Notes: a model not told the origin generated them from the letters alone. Shown: positions 11,858 to 24,408, numbered from the stretch's first letter. The stretch: 64,000 nt of DNA from Warburgia ugandensis (GCA_035236585.1 CP141136.1:32758949-32822948), one strand, 5' to 3'. Program-made: numbers and translations.

Positions 11858-14800
11858 TGTCACGCTTGTGTCCTAAATAGTAGAGTAAAATGTAAAATTC
11901 ATGAACATTAGAAATCCATGATGCCAAGTCACTCGTCAGACTGTGCTCGAAGAGAGCTTTCCAACGACACTAAGAACGCGCGAAACGGAGATCGAGAGCG
12001 AAAGACCGGGAGGTTTCCCATCGAGTAGAGGGGGTCCAAATTGATAAGGGCACCCCCCTAATGTGTGTGAACTCAGTGCCATGTGGGAGGAGCTCTACAC
12101 GTGGGCGCATGGAGCTCTACTCCCACGCGTTTGTCTGCAACACTGGGAAGAGGGAGCCAAGCCAGCAACCCTCTCCCCTCATTTTTTCGGCTGCTCTCCC
12201 TCCCCTCTTGCACGATTTTTCCCAGCGACCCACTCACCCCCTTCCCCTGGATCACCCTCCTCTTCCAGTCAAGCTCCACCTGCCTAAGAACCAGGTCGTT
12301 CCTGTTTCTCAGGCAAACAGAAACTCCTCGCTGTGATTCTCTCTTCCTGCCGAACTTCCTCGCCCTCAACGACTCGCACACCAGCGGAGGATAGGGGTGA
12401 GTCTTCTCCTTCACCTCCCTTTTCCCCCTTGTTCCTTTTTCCTCTCCATTCTCCGTTCCTCCTCCGTTTTTCGACGAGTTGGGGTGGTGAAAAAATCTCG
12501 TCGGGTTCATGTTATACAGAGAGAGAAACGAGATTGGATTGAAGATCCACCTGTTCAGGTCATTCTTTAGACATTTCTAAGTGAAACCTCTTTGGTTTCA
12601 TGGAGATCCGGCAAGAAACAACGCCGAAAAATGGAAAAAAAGAACCTAGGTTTAGTTCTAAAAGCCCTTGAAAAACCGACAAAAAATGATAATTTCAGCA
12701 AAAATCAAAAGGGGAAAATATTAGAAAATAAAAAATCAGGAAATTCTGGGCATTCCCGTGAAATTTTGCTAGAAAATGAGGTTGCCTGTGTTGCCGGCAA
12801 CGACCGGAATCGGTCACCTTCTCCGGCGACGGCGACATTTTCCGGCAACCCCTAAAAAAATGTGAAAAAATGAAATTTTTATATATAGACAATTCGTGAG
12901 TGATCTTTCCATCCGCGAAGACGGATCATCGATTGGTCCATGAAATTGCTTGTTAATGCATAGGGAAATTTTGAAACCTTAACATCCGACCGTTAAAAAT
13001 GTGATCGAGAGGTAAATTTAGGTCAAATATAACTCCAAGTAACCATTGGTGATGAATTATCACAGAAACAACTTACCTAAAATGTTGGAAATTGAAACTT
13101 CTAGAGGTACGCGCTTGATCTAGACCATTGATGTGAGAACAATGGCGCTGATCCAATTGGATAGCGACCAATTGGTGTGCAAATCCTTGATCTAGATATA
13201 TGAGAGTAGATTAAGAACATGGTGAATGTAGAACTAGAAGTGATTATAGAAAATGGCATGAAATTCAAAAATTTACTTAGAACTTGTATTTATTGCAAAG
13301 GTTTGAGAGTAGTGTAAACAGTTCTAGTAGTAGAACCTTGAATTGTACGCGGAGAGCAGGTAAGGATCCTGAACCCTTGCATTCTTTAAATTCTTGTTGT
13401 TATGTTCTCTTGAAATTAACTTTATGCATGTGTAAAATGTATATATTGTCACCTTGGTTCAATGAATGATAGAAATTGTAATTTCTTATTAAAAAGGTCA
13501 TGTTATAGTATGATTTACTATGCTTAACTGTTATGATGATGCAAACTGTTATAAAATGGTCAAGCCCAAGATAGTAAGCCCTGAGGGCCGCCCGGTAAGC
13601 TATGATGACGCTTTCTAAGATGATAATTCGTGAGGGAAAGGGCTACCTGGTTGCTTGCAACTAAAGTGAAGCCACCCAAGATGGTAAATCCTGAGGATTG
13701 GACTGTCTGGTATTGAGCCTCTCAAGACGGTAAATCCTGAGGGAAAGGGCTGCCTGGTTCTTTGGAATCATGGTGGAGCCGCCCAAGATGGTAAACCCTG
13801 AGGGATGAGCTGTCAGGTATTGAGCCTCCCAAGATGGTAATTCCTAAGGGAAAGGGCTGCCTGGTCTTTTGGGATCACGGTGGAGCCGCCCAAGATGGTA
13901 AACCCTGAGGGATGAGCTGGCATATTGAGTTACCCAAAATGGTAAACCCTGAGGGAAAGGGCTACCTGGTTGCGTTCAACTAAGGTGGAGCCACCCAAGA
14001 TGGTAAATCCTGAGGGAACTTGACTTTGGCGCTGCCCAAGATGGTAAACCCTGAGGGAAAGGGCTGCCTGGTTGCGTTCAACTAAGGTGGAGCCACCCAA
14101 GATGATAAATCCTGAGGGAACCTGACTTTGGCGCTGCCCAAGATGGTAAATCCTGAGGGTCGGGCTGCCTTGATGATGATACACATAGTGGGCTGCCCAA
14201 GATGGTAATCCTTGAGGGAGATGACCATTGAATCCTGGTGTAATGCTAGGCATGTTTATTATTACTGAGAAAATCATCAATGAGTAAGCAGCTTTGTTGG
14301 ATGTAACGATTATGAATTGCATTTAACTTTAGAACGAGGTCCATAACTTAGTCACTCATCAATTGAATGTCCTGTGGTTGAACACGAATGGGAAATCCTT
14401 ATGGGGTGTGCTTGTTTGCATGCAATGACTGTTGTGTCATATTTGAATTTGGGGAAAAACTGTAATTCTGCTGTAATAACTATAGGTCTTACTTGATAGC
14501 ACATGTTAACTATGTTATATATGACTAGTTAAAATGGAAAATGCATGCTCATGTTATATTGAATGTGTTTTTAAGCATAGCAATGAGAATGACTGGATAT
14601 GCATGGGTCTAGTTCTTTTCCCTTACTAGGCTTCGCAGCTCACCTTGTTATTTTGCAGGCACCAGTCAAGCAGAGAAGAGAAAGGTCGTTGAGTGAGTTG
14701 CAGAAAGCTTGCTTGAAGCTGTTAAATTTTGAGTTGTATATAAATACATGTATATATGTGCTAATGCTATAAAGGAGTTATGTCTTAATTTGACACTGAT

Positions 14801-15158
14801 TCCTTATGCATCATGTATGTCTTACTATGATAGATAGTATGGAGACTGAGTCTCTCTTCAGTAAATTATGATTGCTATATCGTCTATCAGGTAAACCACA
14901 TAGCATGCGTTAAATGCACAAGTCCGAAAAAGAGGAGAGACTCTGCCGAAATTTCGGTAGGACTCGGTTGTTAAAGGAGAAAAATATTTTATTAGTAAAC
15001 TGTGACTTGCACAGGACAAGAGCACCTAGCTCTCTCAACACTTCCGCTGTGATATAATTATGAAAAAAAAGAAAAAGGCAAGGCCACGTAGGCCTAACTC
15101 GCCCAATCGTTAGGCTTGATTAAGCCTAATCGCGGCCCTAGGGATTGGGGTCATGACA
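11858..15158 (+). mobile_element. Solo LTR B (Ty3/gypsy-type, 3301 bp) inside copia C1
   Basis: Begins TGTCACGCTT and ends GGGGTCATGACA. Flanked by a perfect 5-bp TSD, GAAAA at 11853-11857 and 15159-15163. It separates C1 integrase (right) from C1 RT (left). No internal gag-pol sequence. Shared blocks with LTRs A, D and E include a GATAAGGGCACCCC stretch near 12042-12055 and the AACGCG...GGAGATCGAGAG segment upstream of it. Donor-like sites lie at 12397 and 13360, and an acceptor-like TATTTTGCAG ends at 14657. GC-rich open frames at 12061-12542 fall across the presumed leader region and are not supported as genes. Confidence 0.88.
13560..14225 (+). repeat. Minisatellite of about 13 units in LTR B
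   Basis: A core of the form CCCAAGATGGTAAAYCCTGA recurs at about 13567, 13615, 13675, 13723, 13782, 13828, 13889, 13932, 13993, 14035, 14097, 14138 and 14198. Spacing alternates between about 41-48 and 59-62 bp, so the higher-order unit is roughly 105 bp. Linkers share GGGCTGCCTGGT and GGTGGAGCC words. The 130-codon minus frame at 13930-14322 is a by-product of this periodicity. LTRs A and D lack the array. Confidence 0.9.
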
Positions 15159-17552
15159 GAAAAGAAGGTAGTAGTAGAGGAACATCTGTTTCCCAAAACT
15201 AAGCTTCCTTATTTTCTCTCTCCCCTTGAAGACAGTTTTGACCAAAGTATGGTTGACTTTCCACAAACAATACATCCATACTCACAAAGTTTTTTTTTTT
15301 AGGATTATAATACTTATATCCCCTTTTATTGGGGGCATAACTAATGAACATAGGTTTTTCTGCCCTAGGATCAAATTTGGATCGAAACCTACTAAGGATG
15401 TGCACAAATATAGTGCACCCAAAAATTTTCAAGGGTAAGTTAGAGAAAAGTTAACATTCATGAAAGAAAGTTTTGAAACATTCTAAGGGTGTAATATATT
15501 TTAAAATACGAGTAAGCGTTCTATTTATCAAATAAGATGCTATCAAAATTGAATCTCCCCATAAATATTTTGAAACATGCATTGAGAACATAATAGCATG
15601 TGCAACTTCAAGTAAGTGCCAATTTTTTCTCTCAGTAATACCATTTTGTTGAGGAGTATCACTAAAAGTAGATTGATGTTGAATTCTTTTTTCCTTGAAA
15701 TTTTTTTTTTCAAAACTTGATTGAAATGCTCAATTCCATTATCAGAATGGAGTATTTTTATTTTTGTTTGCAATTGGTTTTCAACCATATTGAAAAAAAA
15801 ATTGAACAAATTTTCAACTTCAGATTTATCATTGATCAAGTATATCCAACATAACCGAGTATGATCATTTATGAAACCATTTTTTCCCAGAAGATGTAGT
15901 AATTTTTGAAGGATCCCAAACATCACTATGAATTAAGTAAAAAGGTTTCAAGGCACAATATGGTTTTGAACTATAAGTAGTACGATGACTCTTTGATAAA
16001 TGACAACTTTCACATTGAAAAGATGAACAATCCACATGTTTAAATAGACACAGGAAACATATATCTCAAATAAGAAAATCTAGGATGTCATAGTCTAAGA
16101 TGCCAAATCATTATTTGTTCACTGACAAAGAGAGAACTAACATCGGTACTAAAAATCTGAGCTTATTTATTATGGAAGAGGTTGTCATTAAAATAGTAGA
16201 GACCATCTACCACTCTAGCACTACCAATCATCATCCCTATGCTAAGATCCTAAAAAACACAACGAGAACAAAAAAAAAATAGCATGACAACTGGAATTTT
16301 TAAAGACTTCACTCACAGATAAGAGATTGCAAGCAAGATTAGGGACATGAAGGACAAATTTTAGGTTGATTTTCTTATATATTTTGATAGTTTCCTGCTA
16401 TAGAAGAAAATTTTTCATCTGCAATTTTGACTTTTTATCACCATAACATGGCAAATAAGAATGAAATATATGGAAGATATTTGTCATGTGATCAGAAGTA
16501 CCTGAATCAATGATCCAAGGTGTAGGACTAGAATGACAACAGAAAGCTCTATAGTTGCTACCTGTTTGAGCCAGAGAAACACTAGGAATATCAAATTCTG
16601 GATTGTATTTCTGCAACTTTAGAAGATGAACTATCTTCTCTTTACTGAAAGGACCACCGTAAACCTCATTTGCATGAGCAAATTGGTCTCCAGGTTTGTT
16701 GCTCTTCTAATTGGCAGGTTTGCCATGAATTTTCCAACATGTCTCACATGTATGGTGGGATTTGTTGCAAAAATCACACCAAATCTAAGGTTTGTCCTTT
16801 GTTTTATGCTATCTATTGGAAGTTCTACTCGTATTTGCATCAATAGTGACTAGGGAAAAATTCTCAATTAGTGCCCCAGCCCACCTTTTTCCAAGCATAA
16901 CACTATGGCAACTTTCCTTTCTTCGAACTTTAGAGAATATGTCTCCAAGTGAAGGAAGAGGACCACGACCAATGATCCTTCCCCTTACTTCATCAAATTC
17001 TTTATTCAGGCCAATGAGAAATTTGTAGATGTGATCATTTTCCACTATCTTCTTGTGGTGCTTGCAATCAACTGAAGATTACCACTTATAATCATTGAAA
17101 ATATCCAGATCATGCCACAACCTTGTCAAAGTATTGAAGTATTTGATGACGTTGTCTCCCCCTTATCGAATTTCTTCAAGATGTAGTTGTAGTTCCCACA
17201 CTTGAGATTGATTGCCAAAGTCAAAATACATCTAGTGAATATTATTCGAGAGTTCTTTGACAGTTGGGTAGCATATATAGTTAGAGGTGATGTCTTCATC
17301 CATGGAATTAACAAATCAAGCCATAACCATGGAATTTTCTGCATCCCAAGTGGCATAAGTTAGATCTTTCAAATCAGGAGCCTTTGAATCACCAGTCAGG
17401 TACCCAATCTTTCCTCTCCCTCGAATATACATACACACCAATTGATACCAAAGCAAGAAATTATCTCCATTAAGGTGTATAGTGGTTATAAGAATAGAGT
17501 GTGAGTTAGAGTTAGGACCACAGTTTTTATTAGACTTAGATTTGAACATCAT
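15159..17552 (-). pseudogene. C1 gag, protease and integrase
   Basis: Minus strand from 17552: LNGDNFLLWYQLVCMYIRG and then the gag body, including VENDHIYKFLIGLNKEFDEV at 17045-16985. A zinc-knuckle remnant (CDFCNKSHHTCETCWKIHG) lies near 16780-16730. Protease WIIDSGTSDHMT is near 16530-16490. Integrase core pieces lie at 15926-15543 (IKILHSDNGIEHFN), and the integrase end at 15432-15199 (LRSKFDPRAEKPMF-like, VSMDVLFVESQPYF). Several stops and frameshifts separate these pieces. The order gag-protease-integrase is copia. Confidence 0.88.
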
Positions 17553-17707
17553 GAAAAGCTAAGGTTTCGATTAAAGTTCTTGCTCTAATAGGTTCAAAGG
17601 GACATGATACTCTATTTCAGGTCTTTAAAACAGAAGATAAACAAAGTACTATATACTCAGCAATAAAGGCTGAAAAAAGGGGGGAAAAAAAAGGAGTCTA
17701 ATTCCTA

Positions 17708-17718
17708 CTCTAATACCA
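17708..17718 (-). other. Primer-binding site of copia C1
   Basis: The minus strand reads TGGTATTAGAG right after the 5' LTR. This is one base away from TGGTATCAGAG, the initiator-Met-tRNA complement typical of plant copia elements. Confidence 0.85.
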
Positions 17719-17953
17719 TCTAAACAATAAGGAATTAGAAAAGAATTATTTTTTAGAAAAAAAATGATATATTATTCTGATATACATATACATTACTTAT
17801 AGTCTATACAAGGAACTAAAAAGGAACAAAGTAATCATATAGCTAAGTTTCCTTATTTACAAAGTTGACTAGCCTATATTTGCTTATAAAATAGAGCTAG
17901 ACAATCTGTAGAGATCAACAAGACATCTCAACTAAATATTCTCCTTTCAAACA
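17719..17953 (-). repeat. 5' LTR of copia C1
   Basis: A 235-bp LTR starting TGTTTGAAAGG on the minus strand and ending in TAGA next to the primer-binding site. It lacks the 48-bp internal duplication seen in the 3' copy. Confidence 0.9.
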
Positions 17954-20900
17954 AAAGGCCACTAGGCAAATAAAAGATTTCCAACCCCAAAAAGTATGTT
18001 GAGGCCCCTAAATCCTTCATTTTGAAGTATGTCTCTATGAGGGTATTCAAGCAACTAATTAAGTCCATGTCATGTCCTAAAATAATGATGATATCCACAT
18101 AGACTAAAAGAATAGTAATCCCCCTTGGGTGTGGAACATGTAAACATGGAGTAATTATAGCAACTTAAAGCAAGACTCAATAAGAACTTGACCAAAATGT
18201 TCAAACCATGCATGAGGAACTTGCTTCAACCCATATAAGGCTTTCTTTAAGCAACATTACTATAGGTTGATTCCTACAAATGTGAAAACAAAGTGGTAGT
18301 TTCATATATATTGTTTCCTTTAGTGGAACATGAAGAAAGGCATTCTTCACATCTATCTGAAGGGCCAATGTTTAGCTGCTGCCACAAAAAGAATAGTACA
18401 AATGACAGTCATCTTTGCAGGTGGTGTAAAAGTCTCCTCTTAATCAATCTTATACTTCTATTTATAACTAAGAGCCACCAAACAAGCATTTTTTTTCGTT
18501 CTAAAGTTCTATCAAATCAAAGTTTAACAGAAAAGACCCATTTACTTTAGTGATTGAATAACCCTCAGATCAAAGTTCAAGGTCCTGCATTGTTAACCTT
18601 AGCAGCTTCTTTTTCTTCCTCAATGGCATTGTTCCAATTGTCATCCTAAATTACTTTTTGGTAAGTACTAGGAATAGAGGACTTAAGAGAAATAAAGAAA
18701 GAAGGAGAAGCGTTAGAAGGAAAACCAATATGAGTAGGAGGCTTAATGACATGGTTAGTCCTTAATTTGGCGAGAGGAACAGGAATGCCTAGAGATGGAG
18801 TAGGATCCAATAGGAGCTTTGGCAGAGGTCACTGTCTTTTCCTCTAGTGGGCCTAAAAAGGAGTACTTTTCACAAAGAGGGGTGGAGGCATATCAGGGAA
18901 TTATGGAAGATAAGAAACACTGAAAACTGGAGGTGGAAATTGACATGCATAATACACATACTCTCAAAGAAATGCAACATGGCAAGAAATTTGAGTTTTA
19001 CATGCAATAGGATCATTGCAGATAAATCCTTTCTGATGATCACCATATCCAAAAAAGACATTGCAAGCTAAATGAGATGATAGACTATGACTCTCATGAG
19101 TAGGGAGATGTATAAAACAAAGGCAAATAAGAACATGTAAAGAAGAATCATCTAGATGAGTTTGAAATAGATGAAAGAAAGGAGAAAAGTTATGTAGGAC
19201 AACCGTAGGTTAAAGATTGATTAGATGGACAGAAGTGGTTATCACTTCAGACCAAAATGTGCAAGCAATAGGAGATTCTAAAAGAAGAGATCGGAACACT
19301 TCAAGAATATGGTGATTATTTCTGTTAGCAACTCCATTCTATTGAGAGATGTGAGGACATGTTCGTTGAGGTATTATGCCCTTATGACAGAGATTGAAAT
19401 AAGCAATTAAATACTCTACCCCCAAGTTGGAGTGTAAAACTTTGAATGTGCTTCAAAAATTTGGTATGAACAATGGTAAAGAAATCACAAAGATGGAAAA
19501 TATTTGAGACCTATGATACATAAAATAGATCCAAGTATAGCCACCGAAGTCAGCAATGAAGGTAACAAAGTACTTATGGCCCATGCAAGATAAGGAAGAT
19601 GCTAGCCAAATATCAATATGAATTAAATCAAAAGAAGCAACAATTTTAGTCTCACTAAGGAAAATGGTAAGCACGTACTTTCAGCAACTATCAAATTAGT
19701 ACAAGGAACCTTGGTAGTAGTAGAGGGCAAACCAAATCCTATATTAGTAATTAACCATAACTAATCATTGTTTGGAGTCTTTTGTCATTGAGATGGCACA
19801 GATGTCATTGTCTTGAAGACCTTACATGATTTGATAAAGTAATATTAGAATCAAAATGGGCAAAAATAACAAATGACCCTACTTAAGTCCCCTCCTGGCT
19901 AGCTTTCCCATCCAAATGCCTGGACAACACAACCATCGCAAGAAAATTGAACTGCATAGTTATTATCAAGTGACTGACCTATAAAAGTAGGGTTAGCAGA
20001 TAAATTAGGAACAAAGTAGACATTGTAAAGAGCAGTGGAATGGGATGAACCAAGTGAAAATGCGATTGAACCATTACCTGAAATAGGTAACTCATCACCA
20101 CTTGTAATTAAGATTTTCTTATGATTGATATGGGATGGTTGGACACCAGTGATTTAACTATGGACTCTGACCATATGATTGGATTGTATGCACATAATCT
20201 AAATACCAATGAGACTGAGCATATAAGGTGTTGGGATAGACTTACTTGAGAACCCACAGCAAAAAGGGCACTCTAAATGAAACTCCGGATCAACTATTGG
20301 ATAGTATGTGGAGTCATAGGGGTAGAAGTAAGAGGAGTATCCGCATAGGCTGCAGTATTTGTGTGATATGCTTTAGAAGAAGAAGACTATTTAGCCCTAT
20401 TTTTTGGGCAATGAGAACATTCAGAAATAGTGTGATTGGTCCGCTTGCAGTAATTGCAAAATTTTCCAATCATCCAACAATTAGGAGCCAAGTGCCCAAA
20501 ATTCTTGCATTGATAACACTCCATCCCACTAAGGTGCCTAGAGGAAGATCCACGACCTTTAGGGGTATAAAAGGCCGTAGGAATAACAAATGAACCAAGG
20601 CAGCTTGTTCTTTTCAATTGATTTTCTTTAGTCAACAATTTTGAAAGGCTAGTATTCACGGTCTAAGTTATCCCACCATTTAGAATGCTAGCCCGTTAAC
20701 GTCGGGCCTAGAATGCATCAAGAGACGCACGATGTCTCGTTTTTCTTGAAGCTCTAAAACTCCTCCCATTGCAGCACTTGGAAGAGTAAAAGGATTGAGC
20801 ATCCACTACTCTGTCCATAGATTCATGAACCAGGCATAATAGGACTAGATATCCTTGTCGCCTTGCCGAAAATCAGCAATCTCCCTTTTAATTGGAACTA

Positions 20901-21240
20901 TCTAGTAGTGTTCTTTTGTTCGTAAACTTTATTAAAATAGTCTCACATTGCTTTGGGCAATTGGACCGGGACTTAACCTAAGAGTAATTTTGGCTTCAAT
21001 CGTACACAAAATCCTCTGTGTACTTTATCAATGTTGGATCTCCACATCAGTAACTCTTTTGGATCCTCTGGTTTCTTTTTGGTGCCATCAATGTACCTAA
21101 GAAGATTTTTCCCTTCAATGAAGAGACAGAATTGCAACTTCCGTCATAAGTAGATTTTACCAGCAAACTCAACTTAGCAAAATCGCTATTTTCTCCATGG
21201 TAACAACAAATCAACTTGCCAAGACCAAATTCCAGCGTTG
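17954..21240 (-). pseudogene. C2 gag, integrase and N-terminal RT
   Basis: Minus strand. Gag near 21130-20820 (LFIEGKNLLRYIDGTKKKP, then KEIADFRQGDK-like text). Double zinc-knuckle remnant near 20530-20400 (CYQCKNFGHLAPNC and CNYCKRTNHTISEC). Integrase start at about 19650-19510 (FDLIHIDIWLASSLSCMGHK, YFVTFIADFGGYTWIYFM). RT core near 18125-17960 (ILLVYVDIIII, MKDLGASTYFLGLEIF), with the YVDD motif altered to YVDI. Many stops and frame changes throughout. The sequence stops exactly at the AAAGG target copy of C1 and resumes at 10331. Confidence 0.82.
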
Positions 21241-21260
21241 ACCCAGCTCGCCAAAGCCAC

Positions 21261-24200
21261 CATTTGGGCGGACGTGCTCAACTAAATCAGAAGATTGCAG
21301 TTGCCGCTGGTTTTACAAAACCCCAAACACTCGATGTGCATAATAACCTCAATGAGATTGAGTGCCTAGACGAAGAAAGAATATAAAGAAATCACGTAAA
21401 TCTGAAATACGTGATGACAGTTTCCAATATGATTTCACAGTAAAACCAAACAAATAACAGAGATATAGATTTCCCTAACCCAAAAGTTAAAATACCCACG
21501 AAAAACTCTAAAATGGGAGCTTCAAACAAATTTGTCACTAAAGTGGGAGAAGCTAGACTGTCTATTGCCAACTAAAAATCCCATACGGATAGGCTGAAAT
21601 GGGTTTAAAGAAAGCCTAAACTGGAACCTGATAAGATGCTTCTCTCTAAAGGCCTGTCCATGCTAGAAAAGGAGCTATCCTTTGCCAAAAAACCCACACC
21701 ACTATCATTAACTCATGTCTTGATGTTACAGTCTGGAATCAAATTAGAATTGATGATCACTTCATCCAAAATCATTTCTGGAAGTGGCCTCATCCTTTCT
21801 CACAATGAATTTGTAGGCAAATACAAAGTTACTGGAAGAATTGATTCCCCTAGTAAATGTGTTTCATCCACATGTGGAAGGATCGTAAAAATTTGAATCT
21901 GGTTTTGTCATTAGATAAGATGTCTAGCCTGTTTTTGGTTAATTGTTGTGATTAATGTGATTAGCATGATGTGATAGTATTTTTTGTTTCCTGCTTTCTC
22001 CAATATAAAAGCTTTCTCCGAATAATAAGAGCAATTGCAAGTTACCAAATGTAATGAGTTGTTGTTTTTTGCCACTATACCGTGTCCGAGATTCAGATTT
22101 GCAGTCGTGGCATCAATCTTGCATGTTCATTTTGAAGCTCTCATCCAAAATGAGCATATAGTCATACACTGAATGTGGCTGCCGATGCCAGGTGAACAAG
22201 GTGTCCCTGGATCTTGTGCCAGGACAGGCAGCAACCTGAAATACTAAGTGGGAAATGTTGGTTTGTTATGAAGCCGACGGTTCTTTCCTTGGCGTAATAC
22301 TAAATACTGTATTATGGCTTCTTCTTCTTCTTCTCTTTTTTTTCCTTGTTTCAAGTAGAGCTGGGAAGAGAAATCTTGACAGAGTTGTTGTCATAAAATG
22401 TAGTAGTCAGGGATTACTATAGACCCTTTGTGGTCTGCCCTCTCCCACCTTACATATGCTAGAGCTTTGTGCAGCGGGGAAACCCTTTTGTCTTTGTTTT
22501 TTCTTTTTAGTTGCAGATGTAGTCGAGGGCTACACCGAACATAACTTGTATCACCTGGAAGTGCTTAAGATTTAATAAAATGAGAGAATTCTTAGTTTTA
22601 AGATAAATAGCAAAACAACAACGGCAGAAACTACTTAAAGCGTCACATTATCATCTGATACAGCTGAAGCACTGATTCTCATGCTCGTCTCTTCCATTGT
22701 TTCTTCAAGCCTTGGGAAGTGGAAACCTTACTTTCTGGCCTTGATCATGAATCCCCGTATTCCTCAATCTTGTTGGATCTCTCTTTACTGAACAAAAATG
22801 TTTATGACATCTTGACATTGATTTTACATCTCATGGCTGCTGTGTCAGGGATTGAAACTGGTCTTCTTACCTGGTTAGAGTAGCACAGCTGAGTTGAAGC
22901 TATAGCTGAAATATGAATTTGTTTTCGGCATGTATCTGATTTTTTTTTCACCAAATCCGCTTCAAAATTGAAATTTTCAGGATTATTCTTTCTATTTATC
23001 ACTTACCTCGCTGGACATGACATTTTCTCAGAGTCACTGGTTGTCGAGCTGCCTCTACTAGCTTATGCATTCTGTTTATAGACGTGTTGAAACTTTCGCT
23101 GTAAGCTTGTTACCTTGAAAGTTTGTTCTCTAAATTTTCAACTGAAAACTAGAATTAAGAGAGAGAGTGTGTTTGCGCGTGCGACTGTAGTAGGGGAGAC
23201 GGAGGGTTTGTTCACCAAATTTGATAATCTTTAATCATAGTACAGAAAGATTGCGAGAAAGACCTTGAAAACGTCAAATAAATGCGTTAGCACTATAAAC
23301 AAGAGAAAAAGGAAAGACATTATGGGAAGTTGCATCATCGCCTTTCATTTATTATTTATTAGCCTCTTACTAAAAGGTAAGATTACTATAACTCAGGGCT
23401 CGACTTTTGAAAATACAAATCATTTATAATATTATCATTGACTTAGATAGGTTATGCTTAAAAATTCTCATCCATTGAATAATCTTAGGCATTGCTACTA
23501 TTAGTTATAAAATGGATGCACTAGGATAGTTCATGGAAGATATAAGTCAAAATTAATTTTGATCTTCGAAAAATTAGCCCTTTTGAAGTTAGAGCCAGCT
23601 ATGATATTTGTAAGGGCTGACGAATAAAAAATTAGGGCACAATTATATCACTTTTCATAAGTTATAGTCTGTTACTTTGATGTTTAATCAGAGAAAACAA
23701 GGATCGTATCCATAAACTATCCTCCAGTTTATGGGATAATACAAATCATTTACAATGTTGTCCTTAACTTAGAAGGTCATGCTCCAGAGTTCTCATCTAT
23801 TAATTAATCCCAGCCACTATATTTCTTGAGATGTAAAATGAATAGTAAAATATTTAGTCATCGATTGTACAAATAAAAGCAGCAGTTAATATCTGCGAAT
23901 TTTGCAGCATGGCCCGTCCAAGTCAAGATGCATTGTGAATGATTCTAATCTTTAGAAACCGCATTACCTAAAGTTGTAGTTACCCCTAATGTTTAGTTTA
24001 GGGGCTCATGAAGGTAAATCTAGAGAGCATGAATCATTTCCATTTCTTATTTAGATAATCAAGCAATTGTAGGCCGTTCAATGATTTTTGACAAAAATAT
24101 CTGGAAATTTTGTACAAACGACGTTCTGACGTTCTACACTTAACAACCAGAGGAGCTAGGATGCTAGAACAGTACAATCCATCTGATCTTTTGCGGGATA

Positions 24201-24408
24201 TACGCAGCTCGAGACTTGGTCCAATCAGATGAAAGGATTGGATTGTCGAAAGGTAGCCCTTGCATGCAAAAGTAGGAAGTCACACGGCAACTTTGCAAGG
24301 TATCGCGCTCTACAATTGCATTCCATCCAACAAAAATGTTAACTAGAGTGACGTTAGGAGCATTTTGATTTAAATCCAAGAATTCACAGTTTCTCTCAGT
24401 TATACACC
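21261..24408. other. Spacer upstream of the PPR gene
   Basis: No gene recognised. The left part (to about 22100) may include the untranslated leader or LTR of C2, but no primer-binding site or LTR pair was found. Open frames 21636-21896 plus and 22802-23002 minus carry no recognised motif. The last few hundred bases must hold the PPR promoter, but no clear TATA box was seen. Confidence 0.4.
23395..23845 (+). repeat. Diverged direct duplication, two about 115-bp copies
   Basis: About 23405-23525 and about 23735-23845 share the order ATACAAATCATTTA, then a TTAACTTAGA or TGACTTAGA word, then GTCATGCT or GTTATGCT, TTCTCATC and TGTAAAATG or TATAAAATGG. Substitutions and small indels are frequent. 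About 330 bp apart in the upstream region of the PPR gene. Confidence 0.55.

Larger units (their letters stand above)
10332..17953 (-). mobile_element. Ty1/copia element C1, nested in C2 and carrying solo LTR B
   Basis: Two related LTRs (10332-10611 and 17719-17953) bound gag-pol remnants on the minus strand. A primer-binding site (TGGTATTAGAG, 17718-17708 on the minus strand) abuts the 5' LTR and a purine tract (minus strand AACTTGAGGGGGAG) abuts the 3' LTR. Target duplications are GAAGG at 10327-10331 and AAAGG at 17954-17958, one base different. Without LTR B the element is about 4.3 kb. That is short for copia, and the N-terminal half of the RT is missing. By eye the two LTRs differ at roughly one site in ten, so the insertion is old. 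Confidence 0.88.
9485..21260 (-). mobile_element. Ty1/copia element C2 (outer element of the nest)
   Basis: Read on the minus strand, gag, zinc knuckle, integrase and part of the RT lie at 21240-17954, and the rest of the RT and RNase H continue at 10331-9514. Element C1 separates the halves. Removing C1 and one TSD copy brings the RT frame back into register across the join (SGL followed by RITQQKYTQDLL). The gene order is the copia one (integrase before RT). Stops and frameshifts are numerous. I could not identify either LTR: the left end is just outside 9514 and the right end beyond about 21260. Coordinates are therefore approximate. Confidence 0.8.

Noticed and set aside
12061-12542. Cluster of overlapping open frames on both strands
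   Set aside because: GC- and C-rich part of solo LTR B. Frames on both strands are open because of composition, with no motif, and sit across a presumed LTR leader.
13560-14225. Regularly spaced repeats resembling a CRISPR array
   Set aside because: Plant nuclear context, spacers similar to each other, repeats degenerate, and the whole array lies inside an LTR. It is a minisatellite.
13930-14322. 130-codon minus frame with internally repeated text
   Set aside because: The repetition mirrors the minisatellite of LTR B, so it is not an independent gene.
21261-22400. 5' LTR of copia C2
   Set aside because: I looked for the complement of TGGTATCAGAG and for a copy of the sequence left of 9514 but found neither, so no LTR is called.
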